Positions 31,862-43,191 of a stretch of DNA of 64,000 bases are shown piece after piece; position 1 is the first letter of the stretch; each line of letters starts with the position of its first letter. The notes beneath the pieces are model-generated. The model was not told the DNA's origin. It saw only the letters and a program-made list of their open reading frames with translations, and did no database searches. The stretch spans positions 68,576,714 to 68,640,713 of the forward strand of contig OX328099.1 in assembly GCA_946811185.2 (NCBI GenBank), written 5' to 3'. A program made the translations under genes and the position numbers. This stretch comes from Hippopus hippopus (Eukaryota; Mollusca; Bivalvia; Cardiida; Cardiidae).

Positions 31862-32608
31862 TCACAAATCCACCTCTATAAATACTGCCACAACACCTCC
31901 GAGTACATCCGAGGAATCGACTCCCGTCATAAAATTTATAAAGTCGCATGCTTTTAATTCTAGTGGCTTTGTAAAAGTAACGCAACCACAGTGCTTATCA
32001 CCACTTTCCAACTCTGATATCCAAGGGCTTGAAATCAGATGATCCGGGTTTGTGACTCCATTTACAGCGACCACGATAATTATTGTAGGGCGATTAGGCC
32101 CATTATAGGCAACTGAAAAACTAGCTCTCGTAATCCTACCACTAACTGGCATGCAATATCCGTAGTTATTGGTATGAAGCCCATTACCGAACGAAAATTG
32201 AAATTTACCTTCTTTTAACGGTCCTTTTTACTCGGCCCAAACAGTTATAACGGGTTTAGGACTAATCAGCGAGGGAGCTATCACTTTATTAGCGTCTACA
32301 TAACCTTTGGTAGCAGCATCTCTAGGATTTAGTGGCGTGCCGGCGTTAAATAGTCTATGGCCAGCCATATTTACGGAGTCTTTAGCAGGATTTATATAGA
32401 AACTCGCGTCAGCGTAACTCTTGGTAGCGACATCTTGGGGGTTTACCGGATTGCTGACATTCATCACGGTGTTGCCGGTCCCATCTATAGAACCGATGAC
32501 GGCGTTTCTTCCGTCCCTTCGCAAAAAGTTATTATTCACGTAAGCGAGAGACACTCCATCGCCGTCAGCTTTAACCTCAGTCATCCGTCCAAGCTTATCA
32601 ACGGGCAT
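31862..32608 (-). pseudogene. Polinton 3 fibre protein with C1q/spike-type head
   Basis: The N-terminal half (32608-32228) is a trimeric fibre shaft with repeats such as NPVNPQDVATKSYAD and LNPRDAATKGYVDAN. It is followed, after a stop near 32228, by a compact beta-rich head: FQFSFGNGLHTNNYGYCMPV, SGRITRASFSVAY and a terminal GGVVAVFIEVDL. This is a jelly-roll-like receptor-binding head, as in viral and phage spikes. The N-terminus (MPVDKLGRM...DGVSLAYVNNNFLR) is close to that of the 45548 fibre but the head differs. It is decayed. Confidence 0.72.
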
Positions 32609-32616
32609 TTTTATTA

Positions 32617-33031
32617 CTAGGAAAATTTTTTTAACACGGAATGCAAGTCTTGTCCCTTACTCATCTTCTTCAATACGTACAAACACAAATGACCGCAAAA
32701 CACCTGACCCGCTTTTTGCACCTGTTCCGAGCTGTATAAGATTGGAGTAGTCAGGTACACCCGGATCTCGGATCGGGGGCTGTATCCCATAACTGTCAAA
32801 GTAATGTTTATTTTTACCATCTTTTTACCAAGCGACCGAATGAGTTCCGGATCCGCCAGTGTCGTCGAGGTTTACTATCTTGCATTCCTTTTTCTTATAC
32901 CTTCTTGGTAGGGTGTTCCGCGAGAATACTCCTCTGAAATCCAATATCTTTAGTTTTCGCGCTGCATTCTCTAGTTCCAGGTTACTTAAAAGCTTATTCG
33001 GTAAAACGACGTCTTCAACCGCGATGTTCAT
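32617..33031 (-). pseudogene. Polinton 3 adenain-like cysteine protease (broken)
   Basis: Two frames together give the C5-type protease: LPNKLLSNLELENAARKLKI, GGSGTHSVAW with the catalytic His, and AGQVFCGHLCLYVLKKM with Gln and Cys. A frame change occurs near 32822. It is homologous to the intact 45559-45954 gene. Confidence 0.78.
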
Positions 33032-33059
33032 CTTTTGTTAAACGCTTAGTAAACTTTTA

Positions 33060-33576
33060 TTATCGACCCAAGGCTTCGGGGTATCCTTCCCATTTGATTG
33101 GCGACTTTGTCTTTCCCCTTTTAACGACCTTTTCTATTCTGTATATCTCCTGGTTCGTTTTCTGCAACTCTGGTTCGTAAAAAGTGCCCTTAATTTCTTC
33201 CCCATTGAAATCGGTTATTGTGTATGCCACCGGCGATGTGCGTTGTACGGCTGAAATGGTGAAAACCTCAGTCCATCTGGGGGTATACCCTTTTTCGAAG
33301 ATTCTCTTTTTCTTGCTTATCCTCACCCTATCTCCAACGGAAAACTTAGTATCTACTATCCTTATCTTAACATGGTCTTGGTAAAGGTTTCTCCATACCT
33401 TATTTTCGTTCTTCTAGCTTCGACGGGCATCATTTTGGTTGACGAATGTCTCGTTTTATTGTATTGTTTAACAAGATCATCTAGTACATCAATATACACG
33501 CTCGTGGAATTAGCGGTAAAATACTCCCACATTTTTTCTTTCATCGTTCTAATCCATCTCTCAACCACGCCGGATT
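33060..33576 (-). pseudogene. Polinton 3 integrase, C-terminal half with chromodomain-like tail
   Basis: 33568-33362 carries VERWIRTMKEKMWEYFTAN with the catalytic Glu. After a frame change the SH3-like region KKRIFEKGYTPRWTEVFTIS and a chromo-like tail, YRIEKVVKRGKTKSPIKWEG, reach 33060. The gene is interrupted at its high-coordinate end by the 33577-36387 insertion and resumes at 36388. Confidence 0.82.
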
Positions 33577-36387
33577 TTTAGCTCCACTGGCCGAAGGCCA
33601 GCGGGCTTATGTCATGGCCTATTGTCCGTCGTGCGTGCGTCCGTCCGTCCGTCCGTACGTCCGTCCGTGCGTTAACTTTTTTTTAAAACGTCTTCTTCTC
33701 TGAAACTACCCATCCAATTTTGATGAAACTTCACAGAAATGATCCTGCCATGGTCCTCTTCAGAATTTCTTGAAAGAATTTAATTCCTTCAAAAACTCTG
33801 GTTGCCATGGCAACAAAACTGAAAAATTTTGAAAATCTTTGAAAATCTTCTTGTCTGAAACCGTAAGGCCAAGGGCTACCAAATTTGGCATGTAGCTTTA
33901 TCTAGTGGACCTCTACCAAGTTTCTTCAATTTATAGCCCTGGGGTCAAAATTGGCCCCGCCCCGGGGGTTACAAGTTATACATGGGCTTATTTAGGGAGA
34001 ACTTTAAAATTCCTCTTCTACCTAGCCATAGGGCCTAGAGCTACCAAATTTGGCATGTAGCTTTATCTAGTGGACCTCTGCCAAGATTGTTCAAATTATA
34101 GCCCTGGGGTCAAATTAGGCCCTGCCCGGGGGTAACAAGTTTTACATGGGCTTATATAACAAGTTTTACATGGGCTTATATAGGGAGAACTTTAAAATTC
34201 TTCTTTGACCTAGCCATGGGGCCTAGGGCGACCAAATTTGGCATGTAGCTTTATCTAGTGGACCTGTACCAAGGGTGTCCAAATTATAACCGAGGGTCAA
34301 ATTTGACTTCGCTCCGGGGGGTAATATGTTTTACATGGGCAGGCTTATATAGGAAAATCTTTCGCATCTAGCTATAAGGGCTAGGGCTATCAAATTTTGC
34401 ATTTAGCTTTATCTAGGGGGTCTCTATCAAGGGTGCCCAAATTATAGCCCAGGGGGTCAAATGTAGCCCCACCCCAGGGGGTCACAAGTTCTACATGGTC
34501 TTATATAAGGAAACTTTAATAATCTACTTGTACATAGCCATATTTAGGCCTAGGGCTACCAAATTTTGCATGTAACTTTATATAATGGGCCTCTACCAAG
34601 AGGGCCCAAATTTTAACTTTGGGGGTCAAGTTTGACTCCACACCAGGGGTCACAAGTTTTACATTGGCTTTTATAGTGAAAACTTGATAAACCTGTGTCA
34701 TGGATCACATATTTTACAGGGCCTTTTATTCAGCAAACTTGTTTTACATGACTTTTTATTGGGCAAGATTAAAAAATCTTTTTGTTTATAACCACACATT
34801 CTAGTTTCATATTGTAGGTCTGGGGTCAAAATTGCCTTCATTCCAGGGATCGCAAGTTTAACATGGGCTTCAAAATATTGTCACTTCAATTTAAACATTA
34901 ATCAAGGGAAATAACTCTTTTTTTGAAAGATAAAGTTCGTTACTATTTACCTCCCTTGATTATCAAGCTGCAGTGATACATGATTGGTGCTAGACAAGTT
35001 GTTTAGCTCCACTGGCCAAAGGCCAGCAGGCTTATGTTATGGCCCGTTGTCCGTTGTGCGTCCATCCGTATGTTAACTTTTTAGCTCATTTGAGCACAAC
35101 GTGCTCAAGGGGAGCTTTTAGCATTTGTTTCAACTCAATAAAAGAATTTTCAATCATACACCAAAACAAAAAATTATCCTCCACATATCTGACTGTGTTT
35201 ACAAACTATGAAGTGTTCATATTAATACACCATGTCTACTGTTTGATGATGACTAGCTTAGAAAAAGTATTAATAAAATAAGTTTGAAAAAAAATCTTAG
35301 TGATTTATTATGACAATTGTTAGCACACATGTAACTCATTACCAAACGATAATATTTTAGGCTTGTCTAAATCGAAAGCACTTGCAGACGACAAAATAAA
35401 AGTGATTGGAAATTTGAAATTTGTTTTGTGAACAGTAGAAAACATTGTAAGAAAAGGAGAAAATGCTTTTCTAAAGCCTTCCTTCTCAGGGTCATCAAAA
35501 GTAGGGATTGTCTGGTAATAGGTTAAAAAGATATATTTCAAACTGAGATTGATGTATATACTTGTTTTTTACTGGCACTGAAGGTCCGTCCGTCCATCTG
35601 TCCGTGCGTGCATTAACTTTTATTTCAAATATCTCTGAAACTACTTATCCAATTTTGATGAAACTTCAAAGAAATGATCCTGCCATGGTCTTCTTCAGAA
35701 TCCCATGACAGAATTTTATTCCTTCAAAAACTCTGGTTGCCATGGCAACAAAACTGAAAAATATAGAAAATTTTCAAAAATCTTCTTCTCTGAAACTGTA
35801 AGGCGTAGGGCTACCAAATTTGGCATGTAGCTGTATCTAGTGGGCCTCTACCAAGTTCCTTCAAATAATAGCCATGGGGTCTACCAAATTTCGCATGTAG
35901 CTTTATCTAGTGGGCCTGTACAAGGAAGGCCCAAATTATAGTCCTTGACCCAAGTTTGTCCCCACACCACGGAACACAAGGTCACCAGTTTTACATGGGC
36001 TTTTGTAATGAAAACTATCTTAAGTCATCATGTTACTAACCATTATAAAGACTAAGGCTATTAGATTTAGCCCTGTCTCATGGGTTTCATGTTTCACAGG
36101 GCTTTTCATTGAGAAAAAATTGAAAATCTTCTTGTTTATAACATTCAAGAACTGAATTATTTGGTATGGAGCTTTATATTGTGGACCTCCACCAGGATTC
36201 AAATAATTATAGCTTTGCGATCAAAATTGGCTTTGCCCATGGATCACAACTTTCTCGTAGGATAAGATAGAAAAATGTTTGCATGTCCTCGTGTTTGAAA
36301 TCAATTTGCTGAATATTGTAATGTTTGGCTTGTAGTGTTTTTACTTAATAGCCAGTGGAGCGATACAGGGCCATCATGGCCCTTTTG
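33577..36387. mobile_element. Palindrome-ended, tandem-repeat element inserted in Polinton 3 integrase
   Basis: About 2.8 kb separates the two integrase halves. One end begins gctccactggccgaaggcca. The other ends gccagtggagcgatacaggg followed by the palindrome gggccatcatggccc (36368-36382). The interior has a gtccgtccgtcc microsatellite and about six ~175-bp tandem units with accaaatttggcatgtagct (33880, 34045, 34228 and later). A second start-like block, agctccactggccaaaggcc, lies at 35002, and an agctcatttgagcacaacgt repeat at 35082, so a nested or composite structure is likely. The hairpin end suggests a Helitron-related or pearl-type element. Confidence 0.7.
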
Positions 36388-36959
36388 TTTCCCATTCTCA
36401 GTGGAATACGACATGCTTTTAAATTCTTTGTTATAAAACTCTTTTCCCATGTCTACCCACATTTTAGTTGGTCTCCTCTCCTCGAAAATATTTTTTAATG
36501 CTGTAGCGACTGATTTTCCGGTTTTGTCTTTTAATGGTACTAGCCATCCGTATTTGGAGAAGATGTCGATGATAGCGAGTAGATACCTTACACCGCGATT
36601 AAACTTAGAAAATGCTTGCATGTCTACCAAATCCGTGGCCCATATCTCGTCCATGCCGTTTACTCGAACTCTCCTTCTATTAAATTTTTTCTCACGGGTT
36701 TGTTTAATTCCTCTGCTAAAGCTATCATCTGAACTTTTTTTTTAATGCTCATCCCGAATCTCATCTTTGTACCGATTATTTTATCCACGATAGATCTATC
36801 CAGCCTCTCCCTGAGAGTGGGATTACAGATACCTGCTATCTCTTTCAGCATGTCTGATGACCTCTCCAATAAATAAACAAATAATAAATTAATTAATTGG
36901 ACTCCAATTTGAAATATCTCTCTATTAAATTTTTCGCCCGATTGAGGCAGTGTGGTCAA
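36388..36959 (-). pseudogene. Polinton 3 PLA2-side linker and integrase N-terminal half
   Basis: From 36959: NPTLRERLDRSIVDKIIGTK and RFGMSIKKKVQM, then ALAEELNKPVRKNL, then after a frame change near 36660 the integrase core EIWATDLVDMQAFSKFNRGV (first Asp) and KMWVDMGKEFYN (second Asp). The part before the integrase corresponds to the C-terminus of the PLA2-like ORF at 46854-47207. Here the two read through the Lys run in one frame. The PLA2 catalytic part itself is not present upstream. Confidence 0.78.
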
Positions 36960-37469
36960 AGGTCATTGTATTACAGAAGTCTAATATATAGATGAAGATA
37001 AATTTCTTTCAGTTCTGTGAATGCTATAAGATGTTTTTCATGCATTTTGAAACAAATGCCGACTTGACGGAAACCTCGAAGATTGAAAAAGTATGTTTAA
37101 AATCCTTGACGGAGTGGAGAACAACAAAATAACAGTCCAAAAAAAGAAATAATTAAAGCGATGTAATCTTCGTTAAATCTTTTTACTTGGAATACTGTAT
37201 TTTTACAACATTGGCTGTCTACTACGTACAGCATGTTTATATGATTGGAATAGCCGTGGAATTTTAGCACAGTATTTGAGATACGCATTATGAGCCAATT
37301 AGTAAGAACAGATTGGACCAGACATTTGCAAATTGGTCTATTCATTTTCGCTATAAGATCGGGGCCTGTTCTGTTCACTTACCACATGTTAAAACTAAGA
37401 AAATATTGATGATTCTGGCAGATTTAGATTGGACTGAATAAGACCGCTACCAACCATGCATATTAACAT
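36960..37469. other. Non-coding spacer
   Basis: I recognise no gene or RNA. A 93-codon minus ORF at 37097-37378 has no familiar motif and is probably chance. Confidence 0.4.
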
Positions 37470-37620
37470 ATCCTACAGAAGTTAAGTGTGAGTGTGACGT
37501 TGTGAGGATATGAAAGGTCGGGCATTATCAGTCATAACTTAATTCATAATCTTATCAGCAAGATTTTGTATTCGACATAATTCCCGTCCCATTTAAAAGC
37601 TTTTTTTGATCTTATAAAAT
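37470..37620 (+). repeat. Dispersed repeat, partial copy
   Basis: agttaagtgtgagtgtgacg, cagtcataacttaattcataatctta and cccatttaaaagctttt match 38490-38630 in order. Confidence 0.65.
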
Positions 37621-38479
37621 TATCATGGTTGTCGACTGATTAGTTATACAAGGTTTAAGGCCGTGCTGTTGGTTTTTCAGATGCATGTATTACGACAATA
37701 TGTACATGCGTGTATCTGAACCCTAACTCTTGTCCTATCAGTCATCCCTTGCCTTAGTACTATGCATCTAATTTCTGGTTATGACCCGATCTAGGATAGA
37801 ACCAAAGACCTGTCACACGGACGTGTATATTTGCTTGAACACTGGTGCTATTAGTATATCAGAAAGGTCTATTTCAGTCTTAGAAATAACACGAACTATT
37901 CAATCACTAAATGGCAGAGTGTGTAACAGTTTTCTATAGGGAACGTCATACCTGATCTTATTCTGATCAATAAGAATAGTGCATTGTTTCCCGGACAACC
38001 TTTGAAGTCTCTTATCTTGTTCAAACCCTCTAACAGTTTCATTTTCTGGCTTCAGATCAGTTTTGTTAGTCGACAAGCGTTTTACTAACATTAGGAGGCT
38101 TTAGAAATGTTCACAAATCCCGAGTTGAGACAAAGTCTCAGACTCAACTCAGCAAAGTAAATGACATAATGTCCATACTTTTTTGATCCGTGTAGATTCA
38201 TATCTATAGACTGTATAAGACCTCTAAGGCCTAACAAAAAATATCTGCGTTTAGGGTTTCGGTCCGAGATGCTGTAGGTAGAGTAGGTAGGAATTTTTTT
38301 TTTTTCCAGAATTTTTTTACATGGACCATGTACCGAAATCACACCCGACAGATTTTTTTTTCAATCGTAGCGTAAAAAGTTTAGGGTTGACAGCATTTTC
38401 TAGGTAGGGTAGGGAAACCCTAAACACATATTTTTTTTAGGCCTAATACATGTATAATTTCTGAAAAGCGAACTTGTCT
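37621..38479. other. Non-coding spacer
   Basis: AT-rich host-like sequence without a recognisable gene. A cccgagttgagacaaagtctcagactcaac palindromic patch lies near 38119 and resembles sequence near 62490. Confidence 0.4.
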
Positions 38480-39160
38480 TGCAAAAGTTAAGAGTGAGTG
38501 TGTCGTTGCGAGGACGTTATAGGCTGGGACTAATTAGGCATAACTTAATTCATAATCTTGTGAGCAAGGCTTTGTGGTCGGTAACATTATCTGTTTTTGT
38601 CCCATTTAAGGGTTTTGTCAGTTTTAAAAGGCTTTTATTTCTTATCTATATACCTCGTGTTACATGCCAGATTGCTTTCTGTAGTGAATACGTTTCTTTG
38701 ATAGACTCGAATAGTATTGATTTTAAATTTGCACTTTTGGTTTACTTTTCTCAGCTGGTAAATAAATGAGACATAAGGAGAATATGCCCGTTACAATCGT
38801 TTTTTTTTTTTCACACTGCTTTCAAAAGTCGTCTGCGGCAGACACGTCAAAAGTCGACTGAGAAAGGTTTGTGGCAGTCGTCTTGGTTGCACGTAGGGTA
38901 TGTTCTAGTAATGATCAACATCTATATTTCACATATATGCAATATATTTCCAAATATTTGTATGGACATACAGGTGTGTGCTTTCTCCTTCCTTCCTATT
39001 CTTTATCTTGCTCGCTCGAATTCTGACTGTTTCTTCATTTCTTTTTCCCTCTTTTTTTGCCCGGCAGTTCTTCCATCCATTTTTCCCACACATCTTGCGC
39101 AAGATAGTTTTGCGCCTTTTCAGACAGTTAAATGTATCATACCTGTGTGAATCTGCTTCT
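38480..39160 (+). repeat. Dispersed repeat, longest plus-strand copy
   Basis: It matches the reverse complement of 61480-62215 over roughly 700 bp, including gagtgtgtcgttgcgaggacg, ttttgtcagttttaaaaggc, tcacactgctttcaa, ggcagtcgtcttggttgcac and cccggcagttc. The matched stretches contain no intact ORF, so it is probably a non-autonomous element; the ends are undefined. Confidence 0.75.
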
Positions 39161-39169
39161 AAACCACAA

Positions 39170-39284
39170 CCGTTTAATTTGTGAAAATAGATTGTTGTTG
39201 GCCGGACTGGGAAGTTTCTATTGTTTTGCTTGATAGAAAATATCCATTTCGGCCAAAAGTAAACTATTTTCACCAATTAAACGG
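39170..39284. repeat. Inverted repeat (hairpin)
   Basis: The arms ccgtttaatttgtgaaaatag (39170-39190) and ctattttcaccaattaaacgg (39264-39284) pair with one mismatch. Inner arms ggccg/cggcc and tttctat/atagaaa extend the fold. Confidence 0.7.
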
Positions 39285-40325
39285 CCAGTTCATGTGTTTT
39301 GACACACAGGTCGCATTCATGCCGCTGTTTTCAATGCATAACGGAGTGTATCTCTTTAGCTAATTTACAGTAAACCCTCTAGACCTTGAAATGTATTTCT
39401 CTGTGCTCTTACCCGGAGTTTTATCGTCTGATCTTTGTAGAAGGGCTATTCTTCCTTGCAGACAGCTAGAATGACGTCGATATTGACGGAGACATATATA
39501 TTGTTTTTCATTAGAGATCGACTGGTTTAGTTTCGACCCGTTTAAAGACCGAGAGTATTATAGTAAAATCGATACACAGTCCAGTATTTCGTCCCATTTT
39601 CTTTTCGTACTCCAGATTTTTCATGTACTCGCGATGTAACAGTGTGGGTAGTATATACGATCGTTAGTAACTCTTATCGTGTTTGTGCATCAACAATGAC
39701 GCACTGTTAAAAAAATGCGGGTCATTTTCCTTAAAAATGCGTCAAAAGGCACAAAATCGTGCGTCAAGGAAAACCCTGCAAAGCTGTAGATGTGTATAGC
39801 ATAGCGGCGATAGTGTGTCACTTGGAAAGGATAAGAGCAAAGGGTTTTTTTGATAAAAAGGTATAAAGTAAAACTTAAACAAATTTTATAAACGATGAAC
39901 TGCATTTCAAAATATACATCTAAAATAATTCTGAATTTCACATTACCAGTTCTGTATTGCTAATTTTTCGTGTGTATAAAGGTCACACAATATCGATGTT
40001 TAAGTATATCACTTGATTAAAAAAATTGTTAGGCAACGTTTTTTTTTTTTTTTTTTATATATTCCCAAAATTAAAGTTTCCAAACCACTTTGGGCGATAC
40101 AACCATCATTTAGTTTCGACTAGATAAAGCAACAATTCTAACCTGTCCAAATATCTCTAATTTTCATTAATAACAATACATATATATATAAATTCTGAAA
40201 TACATGTTTGGCGGTAAAGGATTAAGTTATATTATGCACTTGACTGTATGAAGTGAAGTAATTGTATTCTTCTCCGACATTCTATATTGTACTTAAAACA
40301 TGTGGAAGTCACAGGCTCGATACCT
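39285..40325. other. Non-coding spacer
   Basis: AT-rich, with T-runs near 40041 and a tatatata run near 40180. No gene is seen. Confidence 0.4.
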
Positions 40326-40530
40326 GGTTGATTGAATGGTGTTTTACACCCCTTTCAGTCATATTACGGTAACAGCTCACATATTTATGTAATTCCTGGC
40401 CATCTGGCAGTACTAGTCTAGGGCTCTAAGGGCGCTCCCGTGAAAAAGCCCATTGGATCCAGACGGGCTCGAACCCGGGACCTCCAGGTCACGAGTCCCA
40501 CGCTTTACCACTGAGCCAAGCAGTACCCCT
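40326..40530 (-). mobile_element. tRNA-derived SINE, complete with target duplication
   Basis: Flanked by the 10-bp direct repeat ctcgatacct (40316-40325 and 40531-40540). The minus strand starts with a tRNA-like head: A box tggctcagtggtaaagcg, B box cccgggttcgagcccgt. It ends in a gtaaaacaccattcaatcaac tail. It looks like a recent, intact insertion. Confidence 0.88.
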
Positions 40531-40540
40531 CTCGATACCT

Positions 40541-41569
40541 TGTCGCAACGAAACTTTCTGACAATTTTAATTTCTATGTTGACAGTATCTAAAAAAATGT
40601 TAGGACCTGATTGGTCAAATATCGATTTCCACGGATCCAAGTATAAAAGGATGTTTTCATTTCTGAACTTTTATTGTAATGTTGTAATTTGTGAATGAAC
40701 TTGTATTGCAAGAAAAACATACTTGATTTGAGATCATGTAATTCTAATTGATTATTTAAGACAGTCATTCAGATTAAATTTGCAACACTTACACAACAGT
40801 ATCAGAAAATTTCATAAAATATTACCAATCAAACAGTTATTGATCATCTACATGGTAAATAATTCAGGTACAATCCTACCGGAAGCCGCTTGTACAAAGC
40901 TAGCCCTGATCACACTGTGTGAAAGTACCGGCTGAATCGTTTCGCACTGGTCGGAAATGCCATGTGCACTCTTTTCTCATCAACAAATTCATGTGGCAAC
41001 ATCTCGAGGACTATGAAATAACGACGTGTCCTGAACATGCAAGATCAGAAATGCATTAGCCTAAGATCCTATCATATACCGCATACGAGCTATTAACTCT
41101 TTGGCTGCTAAGCGCTACTCATGGACCTTTTGCGGACAGTGTAGATCAAGATCAGACTGCACAGAATATATTATTCCCTAAAACATAACTTGAAATGGCA
41201 ATAATTTGGTTTTAACTATCGAGTTGAAAATTTCATTTTGTTTATTTAGCTGAATAAGAGTTAAAAAAGAATTCAGCCAATCGCTGTGATATTGGATTGG
41301 AAAGACCTTAATCATTACACAATAGCTGTCTGTCACATACTACATGTATACTCATTTGAAACATTCATGGTCGCCCGTTACAACTCGGCAGATTTCGTTC
41401 TGCATCTAACGTCATCTGTTTCAAGGAGGTTTGCAAGTTGAATAAATTTTAGTCACACGACATAGCGCCGTTAATGAAAGTCATTGATCAACGATGTCCA
41501 CGAAAATTGCAGTGAGCGAATATTCATATCTATCAATCAAATGAAATTGATATTTCACCTTTAAAAATG
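40541..41569. other. Non-coding spacer
   Basis: No gene, RNA or clear repeat recognised. Confidence 0.4.
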
Positions 41570-42167
41570 AAGGCTTGGTCAGACCGGCTAACGGATATGT
41601 AACGAGGGGGAAACGGACAAAAACATGCAGAATTTGGTTATCCGGTGACAAAATTCATCTCCTCTGCCGCTCGAGGCTCACGCGATCGGTGTGTGGAGCG
41701 AGGAAGCCACACAATGACCGCACGAGTACCGCACATGTAACGGAAAAAAACGCACGTTTAACGGATATGTACAGGATAATAAACGGTCTATTAACGGATA
41801 TCACCGTACGAGTAAGGGACTTGTACCAGATAAAACGGAAGTGCAACGCATGAGAACCGGACAAAACGTACGATGAACGGAAATGTACCGAACACCAACG
41901 TACGAGGAACGTACCGGTCACGTGACATGCCGAGGGTATAAATTGTCAGATGCATCCAAAGTCTATCATTTGCATGTCTCTGTCCATTTTGTCCGGTGGA
42001 AAGTTTTGAACATGCTCAAAACTTTCCACCGGACGGAACGGACATCGCCGGACAAGTAGCGGATTCACCGGATAAGAAACGGACAAAAAACGGATACGAA
42101 CGGACACGAACGGATGAAATGATTTTTTATCCGTTACTCGTCCGTTAGCTCGGTGTGACCAAGGCTT
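41570..42167. mobile_element. MITE with ~26-bp imperfect TIRs and an internal palindrome
   Basis: The left end aaggcttggtcagaccggct and the reverse complement of the right end (aagccttggtcacaccgagc) match, both continuing into a taacgga block. The body is unusually CpG-rich, with many aacgga(t/c)a motifs. It contains a perfect 19-bp inverted repeat with a 6-base loop at 41991-42034. No coding capacity is credible. A target duplication is not clear. Confidence 0.72.
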
Positions 42168-42379
42168 GAATTTGAAACGGTTTGGTAACAAAAATGTATT
42201 AAGAAAGACTTTGAAAGAAGATCATGACTTTGAGTCTTATGCAAAGCAGTAAAGCGGTCTGTTTTCGGTGGAGAAATGTTAGGTGAAGGTACATATCACC
42301 CATCTTTATATACAGTCGAATGATTTGATCAACAGATCAACTGAGGTTTGTCGAATGGTTCATGGTATTATGACACTTG

Positions 42380-42560
42380 TAGGCCCCGGGTTCGAGATGC
42401 ACTGGATCCACTGGGTTTGTCATGGGAGTGTCCTTGGGCAAGAAACTTCAGAGCCCCAGCCTAGTACTAGTGAAACCCAGAAAAAACATGAATATGTGAG
42501 CTGTCGCCGTGATGTGACTGAAATAATGTTGAAAGCGGCGTAAAACACCATTTAATCAAT
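42380..42560 (+). mobile_element. SINE, 5'-truncated
   Basis: B box-like ccgggttcgagatgc is followed by a body ending cggcgtaaaacaccatttaa tcaatcaat. The tail is of the same type as the 40326 SINE. Confidence 0.65.
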
Positions 42561-42989
42561 CAATAAACCAATGACACTTTTGTCATTTCCATGTTAGCTA
42601 CGTCTCTTCTTCATTTTGAAGAATATAATGAATTAAAGTTACTCAAAAGTCCTCGTGATTAAATGATGTGTTAAAAATCCTGGACAAAAACACCATTTAA
42701 TTACAAGACTAGCTGTCCGCTATGTGCTACATGCTTAACTATTTTGGAACATTCATCGAATTTTATACATTCCTCTAGACGTTGCTGTATGGACTAGCTA
42801 GTGAGAAAAGTCTGACACTTGCGACAACTGAAAATTTGAATCAGCCCATGCATTTACGTATGAGATCAGAATCTGTACTGTTCGCTTATTACATATTAAA
42901 GCTAATAATAATTTGTGAGTCGTGTAGATTCAGATAGGACTGAGAAAGACATCTACCGAACGTTTATGCTTTCCGTATGAAGAATCATG
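42561..42989. other. Non-coding spacer
   Basis: No gene recognised. Confidence 0.4.
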
Positions 42990-43183
42990 TCATGCATAAG
43001 TTAACAAGGAGTGCATCATTGCAAGGACTTTCAAGAAAGGTCAGGAGTAATTAGTCATAACTTAATTCATAGTCTAATTATCAAAAGATTATAATCGTCA
43101 TCATTTCTTGCCGTTTTTTCAAGAGGTTTTCTTTTTCAGTTTTAAAGGCTTGTAATGTTTCATGCGTGTAAGTAGATACAAAC
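42990..43183 (+). repeat. Dispersed repeat, left part interrupted by the Polinton
   Basis: It matches the 38490-38660 copy (gcataagttaa, gcatcattgcaagga, attagtcataacttaattca, ttcagttttaaaggctt) and continues at 59591 with acacgtgtacattgctttct. Confidence 0.65.
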
Positions 43184-43191
43184 GGAGAGAG

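Noticed and set aside
33600..36300. Gene within the integrase insertion (for example 35039-35281)
   Set aside because: The interior consists of tandem repeats and microsatellite; short ORFs have no motif.
38869..39276. Overlapping ORFs 38869-39150 and 38929-39276
   Set aside because: They fall in a dispersed non-coding repeat; the matching copy at 61480-61967 does not conserve a frame.
40453..40520. tRNA gene on the minus strand
   Set aside because: The tRNA-like sequence is the head of a SINE with body, tail and 10-bp target duplication.
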